The notes under the pieces are model-generated. The model was not told the DNA's origin and did no database searches. It saw only the letters and a program-made list of their open reading frames with translations. The translations under genes were made by a program, and so were the position numbers. This document shows, piece after piece, positions 26,480 to 39,278 of a stretch of DNA of 64,000 nt; the first letter of the stretch is position 1; every line of letters begins with the position of its first letter. Origin of the DNA: Unio delphinus (Eukaryota > Mollusca > Bivalvia > Unionida > Unionidae). The stretch is from contig JAQISU010000057.1 in NCBI GenBank assembly GCA_029339505.1, positions 4,856,001 through 4,920,000 on the forward strand. Direction: 5' to 3'.

Positions 26480-27102
26480 GGGGAGGGGGCAGCAATACAA
26501 TATTTTCAAGATGGATTCAATGGTGGCCATTAGTGATATCAAAGCGACACAGTTTCTATTTAGTGCCAACCAGACATAAGGTGGAGTTTCAGTGTACATA
26601 TGATTAGATTTTCAAGATGGTGACTCGGGTAGTTGTATTATAAGTCAGACTGGCACCACATTTCATTTATGATTAACTAGACATAACAAGAAGTCTATCA
26701 TGCTAATACTCATTCAGGAGAAATAGTGATAACAAGATTTTCAAGATAGACACTGAGGCAGCTATATTCAACATCTGACTGGCACAAATTTCATTGTAGG
26801 ACAAATATTAGAAGAAGTTATTTAATAAAACCCCAATGTTGCTGTGACAACAATATTTTCAAGAAGATAATTGTCACAGGTGGCCATAATGAATATCAGA
26901 TTGGAACCATTTTCATTCAGAAAATGATATTATGCTGACTAAGTGACCATGACCAACCATGCAAGATGGCTGCCATGGTAGCCATACTGGATGTCAGAGC
27001 AGCAACATGTTCATTTAGGAAAAAACTAAACACCACATTAAGTCTTTTGTGTAAACTCCACATCAATATGAACAAGATTTTCAAACTGATTACCAAGGCT
27101 GC
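26480..27102. repeat. degenerate repeat, about 150-190 bp period, AAGATGG motifs
   Basis: Recurring blocks are AAGATTTTCAAGATGG, TGGATGTCAGA, CACCATTTTCATTTAGGA and ACTAGACATAA. At least four imperfect rounds are present, and a related stretch is at 21880-22215. A hAT element is inserted at its right end. Confidence 0.65.
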
Positions 27103-27821
27103 CATATTAGTAGTGATGGGAATCGGTCAGAAATTCATAATCGATAATCGGTTCCCCTGTACCAACTAATCATCGATTATAATCGGTTACTAAGAGCAAA
27201 ATTTAATTTTTGTTACACAGTTATATCTTTGATCAAGAATTCAATATGTTTATAAATATACAGGAGTAATCTATTTTAATGACATGTATACTTTAACCTG
27301 ACAATAATATTACAAAAGTACATTGTGTTACTTTTGTTCTACAACTTTGTTCAACTTTTTTATGGCTGATCAGTCATATGTAACTGAAATACTGCTACAA
27401 TACCCCGAAATTCTTTCGTTCATATGTGATGTGTCTATAATTTAAAATATAGAAGGACATATTTTCTTGTTTGTCATCGTTTATAAATACTACAAAAAAG
27501 ATGTTGCAATTTAAAAACAAATCAACAAAATGTTTTTAAATTTATTAACTCAACAATTTAACAACTTGACCATGTAAGACTATATGTTCCTAATAATGAA
27601 ATCGTAAGATTTGTTATTTGTATTTGTGAAGGGATTAATAAATTTCAGGTCAACTTTAGTGGCTGGGAGTTTTACTAACCTTTGTGCTTTGCATACACTT
27701 AAAAAGTAGTCTCCCTTTACACACAATTGATTATGGAGTTTCACAATCGATTATCTTATCGGTTTGCTCAACCAACTGATGATCGATTATAATCGATAAT
27801 CGGAACAGCACTACATATTAG
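27103..27821. mobile_element. non-autonomous hAT element, copy 1 (703 bp plus 8-bp target duplications)
   Basis: The element runs 27111-27813 between perfect direct repeats CATATTAG at 27103-27110 and 27814-27821. Its ends are TAGTGATGGGAATCGG and, on the other strand, TAGTGCTGTTCCGATTATCG. Near both ends there are clusters of the self-complementary motif ATCGATTATAATCGAT. It has no long open frame, so it would rely on a transposase made elsewhere. The 8-bp duplication and TAGTG-type ends place it in the hAT superfamily (family knowledge). Confidence 0.93.
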
Positions 27822-28684
27822 TGCTTAGATCTGCATAATTATAATTAATTCAAACAAGAAAACATGTCTTTAAGGAAATCACAAAGCCAATATGATTTTC
27901 TGTTGAGAAGCAGTAACAACAAGGAAGCAAACATGGCAGCCATAAAGATCTCAACATTATATTCACATTATATTATGTCTGTGTACCTTGTTATTTCTTT
28001 TAATGTTGGGCCCCACACTTTGACTTACTTAAATATGCCATATTGACCATAAAAACAAATATTATGATAATATGAGAAATGTAAAACAAGATACAAATTA
28101 TCTTTCTTAAATGCAAGTCCGTGCTCTTTAAGATTTTACCTGAAGCAAGCGATGGATAGGGAAAAAAAGATAACCTATTTCTACAAATGTATTAATTGCC
28201 TCATTTTCTGATGACAGGAAGATAAATCTGCCTACTTAAAAGGTTAAGTTGTTTCTAGATAAAATTCTTTTTACAATGTCCAACATCAGCTCTCCAATCA
28301 ACACTTACTACAGTTTGTACAGATTAAAACCATAATGGGAATGTTGTGTTCTTCACAGGCTTGCATTATATAAATGTAAAACAAGAAAACTGGTATATCA
28401 TTTAATCATAGCAGTTGTAAACATTATGAAGGTCAAAATGTCATTTCCAGTAGTTTTATGCTCACTGCCCATTTTACTGCCATATCATGTCAGTGCCAAT
28501 AGCACAAGATATTTGATATTACATACATGCTTTGCAATAATGCAGATCTTTCTGAAACATATCTTCAAAATCTTTGGACTTATTATGAATATTTTCACTA
28601 ACCCTTATTTACCTAAACACCTATTAGCTCTGGAAAGTATTAAAAATGTTCTGATCTGTTATAATGATTTTACCTATTTCATGG
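27822..28684. other. giant intron, no feature seen
   Basis: AT-rich. The open frame starting at 28426 runs into SINE sequence and is not a gene. Confidence 0.55.
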
Positions 28685-29277
28685 ACCGCTCTGGTGACCT
28701 AGTGGTTAGAGTTTGTTTGTTTGTTGTTTTTTTTTTAGGGTTTAACACCATTTTTCAGCATATGATAGGCTATACATGGTGGCTAGTAGAGGAGGAAGAA
28801 CCAGGGAAAACCCCCAGAAAGAACAACCGACCCAGAGAAGCTACTGGAAAGCTTTCTCACATAATTGCATTAGCCGAATCTTAGACTCGATCCCATGCAG
28901 ACTGAGGTGAGACGGCAGTGATCCGTAACGGACAGTGCTTTAGACCACTCAGCCACTCAGGGCCCCCTTAGTGGTCAGAGTATTTGCCGCGGAAGCAGGA
29001 GGTTGTGGGTTCGATCCCCGGCTGAGTCATACCAAAGACTTACAAAAATGTTGTAACAACTGCCTCACTTGGCGCTCAGCATTAAGAGGTTAGTGTTAGG
29101 ACTGGCCGGCCTGGTGTCAGGACAATGTGACTGGGTGGGACATCATGCTACATGTCTGCGGCATCATGCCCCAGTGATAGACATCACTATAAACTGCCTC
29201 ACTGCAGACATCATAACGATATGACTGAAACATTGTTAAAGCTACGTTAAAAATCCCAATTACACGCACACACACAG
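28685..29277 (+). mobile_element. SINE-B interrupted by a SINE-A
   Basis: The SINE-B head CTCTGGTGACCTAGTGGTTA is broken after GAGT and resumes at about 28967 with TTAGTGGTCAGAGT, then GCGGAAGCAGGAGG, the B-box GGTTCGATCCCC and the body. It ends GCTACGTTAAAAATCCCAAT plus a CA run at about 29277. The break carries the target duplication of the inserted SINE-A. Confidence 0.93.
28714..28966 (-). mobile_element. SINE-A nested in a SINE-B
   Basis: A full-length SINE-A in minus orientation: tail (AAACCC then A/C-rich) at the left, body, B-box GGGATCGAGTCT and head ending GGGCC at the right. It is flanked by CTAGTGGTTAGAGT (from 28699) and CTTAGTGGTCAGAGT (from 28967), an imperfect target duplication made of SINE-B head sequence. 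SINE-A was therefore active after this SINE-B copy landed. Confidence 0.94.
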
Positions 29278-29456
29278 TATAAGGTTCCATCACCTATAAC
29301 ATGGGTCACATTAAGACATCCATGAAGGTATTATATAAAGAGGTTGTACTGTATGTGATCAGATTTGTTATTTTAGTTCACAAAAATGTTTTTTTTTTCA
29401 ATACAAGTATCTAAATTTATGATTGATATGAATTAATAATGCAAGAACAAAGTAAT

Positions 29457-29458
<2 letters not shown>

Positions 29459-29514
<56 letters not shown>
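29459..29514. repeat. (TA)n microsatellite
   Basis: About 28 uninterrupted TA dinucleotides. Confidence 0.96.
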
Positions 29515-29517
<3 letters not shown>

Positions 29518-30307
29518 AATTTACCAAGATGAAAAAGAAATTACACTCCTACATAGTTATGAAGAAATAATCTATCCATGCACGTCTCGATTTTCTAGGT
29601 TTTTAAATGTTTTACCTGATTTTGTATATGCATCAGTATATGAGCAAAATTTTGGTCTACTTAATTTGCCACTTAACTGATTTTCCAAAATGACAAAAAA
29701 ACAGATTTCATTTGCATTATGTTAATAGTTAGAACCTGAAAATGGATTGTTTCCATGACATTCTGCATAAGAGAGTACTAGGTACCAAAATTTCTGAATG
29801 AAAATGCTTGGCAAAGCAACTTGTTTTGATCCACATCATGTATTTGATGAATTGATGCTCTGGTAATGGCTTGAATGCCCACTTGGGTGACTTGCTGTTT
29901 TAACATCCAATAAAATACTACACATCTGACTTCTTTACAGCCTCAGTTGAGAAGAGCAAAAACAGACAGTTCTAAAGCAGGCAATTCCAAACATGCTGAA
30001 TCAGGAAATGGAAGGTTTATAAGAATTTCCAGACTCTCTGTGCTAACTGCCATATATATTCACATATAATGAGAAGTCCAACTGCAAATTGCACAGAGCC
30101 AGATATGATGTTGCATAATGCACCAGCATACTCAGGTCTGTGCAGTTTGTTTGGAAGTAATCAGCAGCACAAATAACATATACCTGCATCAGCATTTGTA
30201 CACTATGCTACGGAAGATCAGGATCTTTGTTGTTTGCAGGGTCTCTCGACATATATGCAAGTGGGTAGTACCATATTCACCAGTCTGTAAAACCTAACTT
30301 TGATCTA
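29515..30307. other. giant intron, possible old dispersed repeat
   Basis: At 30120-30245, phrases such as AGGTCTGTGCAGTTTGTTTGG and ATCAGGATCTTTGTTGTTTGC resemble 9485-9500 and 16155-16180. This suggests an old interspersed repeat I cannot classify. Confidence 0.4.
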
Positions 30308-30585
30308 TACTGACTGTTGTGTACCGTTTCAACATGTAATTATTAATACTATTCATTCTATTTTTTATATCATGTGAGCAGTGTAGACCCAGACCTGCTG
30401 ATACATTGTGTGACAGGAGATCTAAATCTGTGTACATTGGCAAATATACTGACTGTTGCGTACTGTTTCAACATGTAATTATTAATACTATTCATTCTAT
30501 GTTTTATATCATGTGAGCAGTGTAGACCCAGACCTGCTGATACATTATGTGACAGGAGATCTAAATCTGTGTACATTGGGTATCT
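30308..30585. repeat. 139-bp tandem duplication
   Basis: Two near-identical copies start at 30308 and 30447, with TACTGACTGTTG and GACCCAGACCTGCTGATACA. They differ at only a few sites. The minus-strand open frame over them is an artefact. Confidence 0.93.
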
Positions 30586-30662
30586 ATTAGCACAGATAAA
30601 CATGGGAAAGTTGTAGCTGAGTCATTGGAGTGCCCAATTTGCATTAAAAAAATGTTGCAACT

Positions 30663-30785
30663 TTGAATTAGCCTGGGTCAGCTACCATAGTGTGTTCTTT
30701 GACAAGGCACTTTAATCCAATCCATCAGCACTAAATAACCTATTAGTGTTGCCATGCCATAGGATAACAAATCCAATAGATAAAT
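30663..30785 (+). mobile_element. SINE-C, 3' fragment
   Basis: CCTGGGTCAGCTACCATAGT, CAAGGCACTTTAATCCAATC and CACTAAATAACCTATTAGTGT match the body and tail of the SINE-C at 21590-21790. The tRNA-like head is absent. Confidence 0.75.
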
Positions 30786-30959
30786 ATAGCATTTATCAAA
30801 GAATGCAACTACTCTGCAAGCAAAGCATCAGCTTGCCTGCTTGCAATCTCTGTACTGTGTTTGAATGTTGACATCTGGAAGTAATTATGTAATGCCAGGT
30901 TAATTTATAGTTTTGGTGAACCAACACAATCAGCAAGGAAACACAATCCATAACAGCAC

Positions 30960-32300
30960 ATCAAATGCAGTAATTTAAGCCACTTTTTGTAAATGCAAAT
31001 GAGCTAACTATTACAAATACAGACTGTGGCAAAAAATGTGTCTTTTTGCATTTTAAATATTGTGAAAAAGAATGGGCAATTTGCAGTAATGTATCTAGAT
31101 ACGGTGTAATATAGCTTTTATAGAACACTATCTTCTGTTTCATTGACAGATATGGTTTACCACAAAAGGGAATTAATTTTATGATGCAGAACCTCTCTAT
31201 GTTAATCCTACTGCAAATTGCTGTTGACCATAAGACTTTCAGCCTTGTGTCATGGGCCACCATATGTGGACATATCTTGTTCAAATGAAGACTTTAAGTG
31301 TAATTTTCTAGTTTTGCTCCCCTTTGTTTAACAGTAATTATTACAACTTTGTTTTCTTCAGTATTTACCATTTTCATTTTCCTTACACCAGGAATCTCAT
31401 TTATCCAGAGCCATCTGTAATGGCACCTCTAGGTTCAACCTGCATTGTTTACAATCTGACAGGGTTATGTCATCTACATACAGATCAGAGGAACATATGC
31501 ATTTGCCAAATGTCAAACAAGTCATTAATGAACAGAAGAAAAGGAATGAATACTGCTGAGAACCCTGTTGTAATCCTTTATTCACTTCTCTTTCAAAATG
31601 TTTTTGTTTCCTATGATACATTATGGTTAATTTGTAAGGTAGGGGAGATAAACCAATTTGTTGTATCACATTTATAATATTTAAAAAGTTACATCATCAC
31701 CTACAAGTAGAGAAGTCTTCCTATGGTCAACAGGTATTACTCCCACTAATTTTCCATGGTCAAGGGCTCTAATCCATTGGAACTAAGGCTGTCTGAGTGG
31801 TTTCCCCCAAGTCCAGATTCGTTCTGCTGAAGCTCCTTGTGGTTTTGTAAGTAGGTTATACAATTCTGATAACATGGTTGGTTTTTTTGCTGCTATGTTT
31901 AAACACAGATGGTAAGACAGATAGAGGTCTGCAGTTATTTGCATCCTTTGTATTACCAAGTTCATGAATGGGAGTAACTGTTTTCAACTTGTGGTGAAAA
32001 CTGATGATTCGAATCACCTAAATAACTTAAAACAGTATATGCAGTAGTCCACAAAAAGCATAATCCAATAATGTCGATATATGTTGCTTTATTTTTATTA
32101 CCCATTTGTAATAATTTAGAAAACTTTATTAGTTGGGAAGGAAGAGTTTTGCTTTTGGAAAGAAGTTCTTCTAAGCTATAATTTATTAGTCTGTTGTGTT
32201 TAGAATGATAAGTGGTCTTCATTAGATGCATTTGCTAATCCTAAATATAATATTAATTGTACTTCTAAAATTTAACACTAATATAGCATAATCAAAGTCT
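30960..32300 (-). pseudogene. decayed non-LTR retrotransposon reverse transcriptase
   Basis: On the minus strand, pieces of a reverse transcriptase appear in the correct order but in shifting frames. KNKATYIDIIGL at about 32090 matches the family NKATGIDGI motif. VTPIHELGNTKD with NNCRPLSVLPSVFKH at about 31895-31990 follows. DHGKLVGVIPVDHRKT at about 31711-31770 corresponds to the block before motif A. NKGLQQGS at about 31575 matches VPQGS. LYVDDITL at about 31460-31490 is the YxDD catalytic box, kept as YVDD. FCGKPYLSMKQKIVFYKSYI and TPYLD at about 31090-31170 match the thumb region. Several stops and frameshifts break it. It fits the CR1/L2/jockey group; the endonuclease part was not seen. 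The 3' end is uncertain. Confidence 0.85.
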
Positions 32301-33602
32301 ATTAAATCATGATTACTTAATGCTCTGTGCCTTTAAACTGCCGACAAGATACTAACCAACAAACACTTTAGATTGCTATGGACTTTTACAATGGTGACCA
32401 GAAACTAAACTGTGTGAAGAAAAGGCCACAGATCTAATCATCACAGCATTGGGTAGTAGTAACTTTATTCAACATGCGTAGCTTTCATTATGACATCACA
32501 GTGCACAGCATTCAATCTGGTTTGTACTGGATCACACTTTTAGATGGACTTCATCCAAAAATGTCAACATACTTAAGCAATGAATTTTGCCATTTATATC
32601 TTTGTTGGGGGTGTAAATAATTACCTTCCAAAGGAATATTGTTGGAAGTTTTAAAAAAAAGTGAATAATTGCCATTTAAAGCAACATGTATTTAGATCAT
32701 TAAAAAAAGGGCACCCATAACTGAAACAGTTGGTACTGACTGTACATGACCATTATGACTTTTAGATCTAACAGACAGTGTTTTTTGTCCATTTTAATCT
32801 TTTTGGTGAACTTGTTTCTGCAGAGTGTTTATTTACCTATATATTCAAAATACCCTGTGTTTATAGTAGCAATGTCAAGGGTTATCCAGTCAGGCTTTAT
32901 TTCCTTTCTTACTCATCTTGTTTACAATTGTGTATCTTTTCCCAAAACCTGTATGACAAGCTGAATCCTTGTATCAAAAGCATCATCAAAATCATCATTT
33001 CATAGAAGATTTCCTTGACCCTCTTGGAATTGATATCAACAAAAAATGACAATATGATCAATTTGAAATGGTTTTATGAGCAGGGCTTTCCTTATCTACC
33101 AACAGCCGGGTGATTTACTAGGCTACTTTTACACCTGGCTACTGCCTCCTCACCTACTTTGGCAACTCACCCTCCAACTTTTAAATCTATTGGAAGGCTC
33201 TGTGAGAGTAATTTATTTCTCAGCTAATAAGCCACATTTCCCTGAAAACAAAATGAGGAAACACTTCAACCTTCCCTAGGGATATGTATGGTTGACACAT
33301 TTTCCTGCAGGTCTGCAGAGATATGATCAATCCCAGTTGCGTGATAAGTTCCTCATGTTGGTTAATCTACTAATTGGGTAATGCCATAAAGAATTTAAGA
33401 ATTTCAATCAATTTTGATTTACATGAACATTAATAAGATTTCTATTAAAAACCAATTAAATTACAGAGTTTGTTTTGATCATCAGCGTTCAAAGATCTCC
33501 ATTTTGCAGATGTGGTCCAAAAGACATACCTTCAACCAGGAAAGGCTTCTATTTTTCTAGTAGGTATGTCATAACTTTTAATATAGATCATTTGATAATT
33601 TT
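32301..33602. other. giant intron, no feature seen
   Basis: Open frames at 32746-33005 and 33076-33279 (plus) show no recognisable domain. The left part may hold further decayed LINE sequence. Confidence 0.45.
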
Positions 33603-33897
33603 CACTCTGATGGCCAAGTGATAAGAGCATCCGCCTTTGATACGAAGGTAAATGGTTAAAAGCCCCAGGCAGGTCATACCCAAAGACTTACAATAATGGT
33701 TCTAGCAGCTAGCTGCCTAAGGCGCTCAGCAATGAGAGGTTAGTCTTAGGACTGGTCAGCCTGGTGTAAGAATAATATGACTGAGTGAGACATGATTCTA
33801 CATGTCTAAGGCATTATGCCTTAGTGCTAGACATCACTACAAATTTTCACACTGAAAATTTGTTAAAGCTACAATAAAAATTCAAATCACACACACA
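33603..33897 (+). mobile_element. SINE-B, full length, diverged
   Basis: It begins CTCTGATGGCCAAGTGATAA (head) and has a degraded B-box (GGTTAAAAGCCCC where other copies have GGTTCGATCCCC). The body includes AGGCGCTCAGCAATGAGAGG and AAAGCTACAATAAAAATTCA, ending in an ACACAC tail. The damaged B-box suggests an old, inactive copy. Confidence 0.9.
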
Positions 33898-34228
33898 TAA
33901 CTTCAACTCATCTTTGCTTCTGTTAAATTAAGAAAATTTACATTTTCATTTGAGACAATGACTAACATTAGTTGGTTCAGCTTATTATTGATACCAAGGA
34001 TGTGTATGTACCAGCAATGGGAACATTTTACACTTCATGCCTAGATCTCAGATGCTATTTTGTGTGAACCAGAGTGGGAGGACATTTTTGTAATGTTACT
34101 TGCAGCATTCATATACACATATTTATGTCTGTATGTCTATAATGAGTTGGTTTGTTGTCATACAAAGTTACAAACATCTGCTGGTGTTAAAAAGTCAGTA
34201 GCATCTGAACACATGCGAGTACTAATAG

Positions 34229-34229
<1 letters not shown>

Positions 34230-34284
<55 letters not shown>
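34230..34284. repeat. (TA)n microsatellite
   Basis: About 27 TA dinucleotides; an open plus-strand frame reads YIYI through it. Confidence 0.96.
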
Positions 34285-34286
<2 letters not shown>

Positions 34287-34355
34287 ACAAAATCCAGGGG
34301 ATCAAATTTATTCTTATAAGGAACATCACATCACATAAATATGATCCATCTGATC

Positions 34356-34403
<48 letters not shown>
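34356..34403. repeat. (AAT)n microsatellite
   Basis: About 16 AAT triplets, followed by CAGACTTTATTTCGAGAAGG, a flank that may belong to a dispersed repeat. Confidence 0.95.
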
Positions 34404-34405
<2 letters not shown>

Positions 34406-34475
34406 AGACTTTATTTCGAGAAGGTAACTCAATTAGTTAAAGAACTAATCTACCTTGAGGCCTTCTATCTGTTAT

Positions 34476-34480
<5 letters not shown>

Positions 34481-34563
<83 letters not shown>
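34481..34563. repeat. (TA)n(CA)n microsatellite
   Basis: A long TA tract of about 70 bp is followed by six CA units. Confidence 0.95.
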
Positions 34564-34599
34564 TGTGAAAAATTTGGCTTGACACTAAAAAAGTGATTT

Positions 34600-34687
34600 T
34601 AAAAATCAAATTTATAAAATAGCTACATTAAAAATCACACACACAGTGATTTTAAAAATCAAATTTATAAAATAGCTACATTGAAAA

Positions 34688-34725
<38 letters not shown>
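34600..34725. repeat. duplicated segment with SINE-B-like tail and (CA)n
   Basis: TAAAATAGCTACATTAAAAATCACACACAC occurs twice in about 75 bp (second copy TTGAAAATC), and a (CA)n tract follows. The phrase GCTACATTAAAAATC plus CA repeat is the SINE-B 3' end, so this is probably a duplicated remnant of a SINE-B tail. Confidence 0.65.
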
Positions 34726-34728
<3 letters not shown>

Positions 34729-36892
34729 TCACTGAGAATGTTATTCCAGACCAAACTATTCCTTCTTTGGCTTTGGTATAATGTAATTTTTACTTCTAAT
34801 TTACAGACCTTCAATATGGATTACCATCAACATCTCTTTGGTAAATGATATGGCTTAGACAGACATGAATGGCTTTTACAGACACTTTATACATAAATCT
34901 GGTACTCTTGCATTGTCACACTCTTTTTATTATTCATAATGGATAGTTATTTTGTGGTGTTGTGATCCAGGACTCACATCTCCCTCAATGTTTCACCACA
35001 ATTGGTATCAATTATCTGTTAATGCTGCATTGTTCTTCATTACATGTACCTGCATTGATGTTGTATGTTTAGATTCCAAATGAAAATCATATCATGGATG
35101 GTCTTGGTTTCCTTTAATATTATGCAGTTCAATAAGACCTGACTAATTAACACTATATAGCACTACTATAATGACATCGTAGTGTGGGTGTATATTTAGG
35201 ATTGGGACAAGCATGTATTTAGTAAAGGTGTGCTGTATTGTCGAGTTACTACTTTACAGCAGCATTTCCCCCCACCCCAGTCATCTGTACCACAGTATCT
35301 TTTTCACTGTGACAGTCCTTCTGTAATTTCTCTCAGTAAGGAATTTACAGAAATTCCTGCGAAAACTTGATACGAATTTAATAACATTTTGAGTATCTTT
35401 ATTTATATTAGTTTACTTTTTACAAATTAGTAGCATTTGAAGCAAATTAATTTGGACATTAACAGAGGCAATTAAATTTATAAATTTACATGTATGACTA
35501 GTGCCATGTATGTCATAGGACTTTGTGAAAGATGTTCAGATCAAATTCAACTTTTAGAAAAGTTTCCAGATATAAAAGGAGAAAAAAGTCATTTTTCAAG
35601 TTATTGTTAGTGTGCTGAGTATGTGTGTTTCTTTAAAAGACAGACTATCATCCTAAGACTTTCAGGGGACCAGTTCTTTTCTGTTTGAATTTTTAAAAAT
35701 GTATGTAGTCCACTAAATATTTTTTTAATTGTTGATTCAATGTGTTACTGGCCTTCTCTGAATGTCTTAACCGGGTGTTGACATCCCAAAAAAAGTTTCC
35801 CTTTTCTATTATAATAACTGCATAGCGAGTAAATTATAAAAAAAACTCATTGTCAACAGCTCCTATTTTTAGGAACAAGCCCTTTCAATGCTTTACAATG
35901 TGTCCAATATGATGTCATCATCTCACTTTAGTAACAGCTTTCTGAAGACAAAACAATTAACATACAAATAGCAAATTATTCTACTAGAAGGTACTGACCA
36001 TGTAATTTTCCAGGGTCAAGGAGTGTCTGCAGTTTTCTCTTGAGCCAGAATATTTTATTTTTTTAAATCTCATGATAATTCCCTTTTTTAATAATATATA
36101 AATAATGTAATTGATACAACATGGTGTTATCTTGTGATAAATCAGAGCAAGATGCTTTTCAGAAAGTGTAAGTTGGAAATAAAAAATCCCTACCTTCTGA
36201 AACTGAAAGTGACTAGAAAAGTACAGAGAAATAGGAATGTAGTTAGGGTGGTATGCTACATGGGGGATTTACCTTCAAGTACACTAAAATCAGCTTCAAG
36301 TACACTTGTTTAATTGCTAACTCAATTAAACACAATCCATCCAATGACATGAGAGCTGCCCTAATGATCAAGCAGGCAGACCTAACACACCACACCCTAA
36401 TATCCTATTTCTCTCATTGCCTGTCTTTAGTTTTTCTGGTACTGTGGTCTGTTTTCATTGCAAAACTAGTCTTGAATTTCTCAGCGATCTGTCAAAAAGT
36501 TGATTTATTACCTAGTATACTCCATCTCTGATGACACACTCACTTTCAATGTTTGAAACAAAATAGGGATATGATATTAATATGGTAGTTAAAGAATAGA
36601 TACCAGGTAAAGATGACTTAACTATAATACTTATATTTCCTATAAAACTACTAACAACGATATTTCCTAGAAAACTACATATAAGATACTGTTGCTAATT
36701 AGCACCAATAGATATATCATCTTATCTCTAATATTATCAGCAGTTTCATCTTGTCAAGTTGAGTTCTATAAATAGAAATATACAGAAATATATATCGGCA
36801 CAGGTGCATGCTGTTTGTGTGGAATTCGAGGTCAGAGGTATGCTTATGAAATAAAAGGAGAATTAATTGAGCCCTGCTTCTAGCTGAAGATC
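34726..36892. other. giant intron, no feature seen
   Basis: More than 2 kb without a recognised gene or repeat. The open frame at 36253-36531 is not recognisable. Confidence 0.55.
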
Positions 36893-37180
36893 TGTATGTT
36901 ACATCACAAAGCATTTGTACTATATGATTTGTATGTACATGTAATATGACAAAGCATTTATACTATATGATCTGTATGTAATATGACAAAGCATTTATAC
37001 TATATGATCTGTATGCAATACCACAAAGATATATGATCTGTATGTAATATCACAAAGATTTGTACTATATGATAATGTATGCAATATTACAAAGCATTTG
37101 TACTATATGATTTGTAAGTTACATCACAAAGTATTTGTGCTGTATGATCTGTAAATAAAATCACAAATCCTTTGTATAAA
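36893..37180. repeat. 37-bp degenerate minisatellite, about 7 copies
   Basis: The unit contains GTATGTAATATGACAAAGCA and TTTATACTATATGATCT. One copy lacks the AAGCATTT part. A related short duplication (AAAGACATCATTTTCTAAAA twice) follows at 37200-37290. Confidence 0.88.
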
Positions 37181-37470
37181 TAAACTTTAGGTTACATCAG
37201 GCAGTAAAGACATCATTTTCTAAAAATAGCAGATGCAAGATTTTTTTAAGTTATATCACACAGCAAAGACATCATTTTCTAAAAATCGCTGGCCTCATGT
37301 TGTTTGACAAGGTCAGATGGGACAACAAGCATTTTAGTAATATTTCAATATAATTTAAAGTTTGAAACAATTCTGTTTTATATATCTAAAATAAGTATTA
37401 CCCTTATTATCTTCCTGCAGTAACTACATTTAAACTTACATAAAGTATACCGGTATGTTATATTCAAGAA

Positions 37471-37721
37471 TATTGTTGTTGTTTTAGGGTTTAGCGACAT
37501 TTTTCAGCACATGATAGGCTATACATGGCAGCCAGTTCTATTGGTCGAGGAAGAATGCGGGAAAATCCCGGAAAGAACCATCGACCCACGAGAAGCTATT
37601 CACAAGCTTTCTTAGGTAACTACATTAGATGAATCTTAGACTCGAACCCACGCAGACAGAGGTGAGTTGGCAGTGATCCGTAACAGAAAGCGCTTTAGAC
37701 CACTTGGCCACTTTGGGCCCC
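37471..37721 (-). mobile_element. SINE-A, full length with target duplication
   Basis: Minus orientation: tail with AAACCCTAAAACAACAACAA at the left, body, B-box GGGTTCGAGTCT, head ending GGGGCCC at the right. It is flanked by ATATTCAAGAA at 37460-37470 and 37722-37732 (perfect, 11 bp). Confidence 0.96.
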
Positions 37722-37732
37722 ATATTCAAGAA

Positions 37733-39182
37733 AATGTTTTTATGAGAATTTTTTTAAACATTGTCTAACTGAAAATATGTTTATAACTTATCTTCATACA
37801 TTTTGAATCACTCATTCATAGCTGTTATAAACTATAGGACTATATTTAATATTCATGCATCTCAACAAAAATTGATTACATGTATCAATTTTTTTTATAA
37901 CTTCATTGAAAGAGACACTGTAAATATGCTCTCTTGTATAAAATGCTCAGTATTCAAAATTCATATGGTAAAGTCAATTTATTCAATTATTATAATTCCA
38001 ATTTTGTTTCAGCTATGCTTTTGAACAAACAACTGTCTTTGTAGCTTCATTTATTTCAAGCTCAAAATTAGATCATAATGGCGCTTTCTTTAATTGTACT
38101 GTTTTTAAGCTACACTGTACTAAAGCCTCTGTCTACAAAACAATGACAGCAACTGCATGTGGACTTGAATAATTACATCCAGGTCTATTATTACTCATGG
38201 GTTCTAATTTCAGTACAATCCCTATGAGAGAAGTACAAGTTCCCCAACCATGAGTCACATTTCTATGCTACTGTATTTCAGTTAGGGAAACCCCAGTTGA
38301 CTGCATTAACTTCTGAGATAAATATCAAAGCAAAGAAATTAAATCTTTCATAAAACGCAATTATCTCAAGACGGCTTTTATTTCTACCTTTTCCTGTCTA
38401 TTGAAGTGAATTGTTCATGGATGAAAAAGGACTGTAATATAAGTCGGTATGGTGTCATTTTGTACCTTGATGTGACTTGAATTTTAAGCAAGAGTTATCA
38501 TCAGCCATTTTGGAATACTATTTAATATGTGATTCACAATGGCACCCATTTATGATGCAGACATTGCATTGGACAAAAAAAGTGTATGAGAGTGAAGTTT
38601 CAAAATATTTAAAACAGATTTATAAATGAAATATGAAACCTATATATTTTCATATGGAAAATTTAATGAATGCTTAACATATATGTGATGGCAAACATAG
38701 GGAAACCTAACATTTTTAAAAATGAGTTTGATTCACACATAAAAACAATGCAACAAAGCAAGTTTGCTGAATGCAGCTGTCACACATGTGCCCACATAAG
38801 CTTCTGTATTGTTTATATAAACAATGTTGTCAAGATGCAACATATCACTAAATTCCATGTTTATTTTCAACAATATAGCAGCAATTAAGAGTTTGGGCCA
38901 AAAAGAATCTTCTGCATGGCTACAAATGGTGAACAGACAAAAACTGGTTTTTTCCTTTTCAATTCTATTTACGTTAATTTTATCCCACCTTAACGTGTTC
39001 TGGTTGAAGAAGCAAACTTGATTCTAGGTGCTGCATTAAGAGTTGGCTTTTATAATGGGATAACTGAAGGGTAACTAGGACAAACTGCCCCAAGGATACA
39101 ATAACCAGCAATCTATCAGCCACTAATGATATGCCTGGTCAAAGATGGAATCCCATCTTTCCATTTGATATCTAGAACATAC
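37733..39182. other. giant intron, no feature seen
   Basis: AT-rich, no recognised gene or repeat. Confidence 0.55.

Positions 39183-39278
<96 letters not shown>

Noticed and set aside
28426..28884. 152-residue open frame
   Set aside because: Its right half is SINE-A and SINE-B sequence; the same GFNTIFQH-type peptide appears over other SINE-A copies.
31397..31669. Intact reverse transcriptase gene
   Set aside because: Only one fragment in frame; flanking RT blocks are in other frames with stops, so it is a relic.
34060..34338. 92-residue open frame
   Set aside because: Half of it is a TA microsatellite and the rest is not recognisable.
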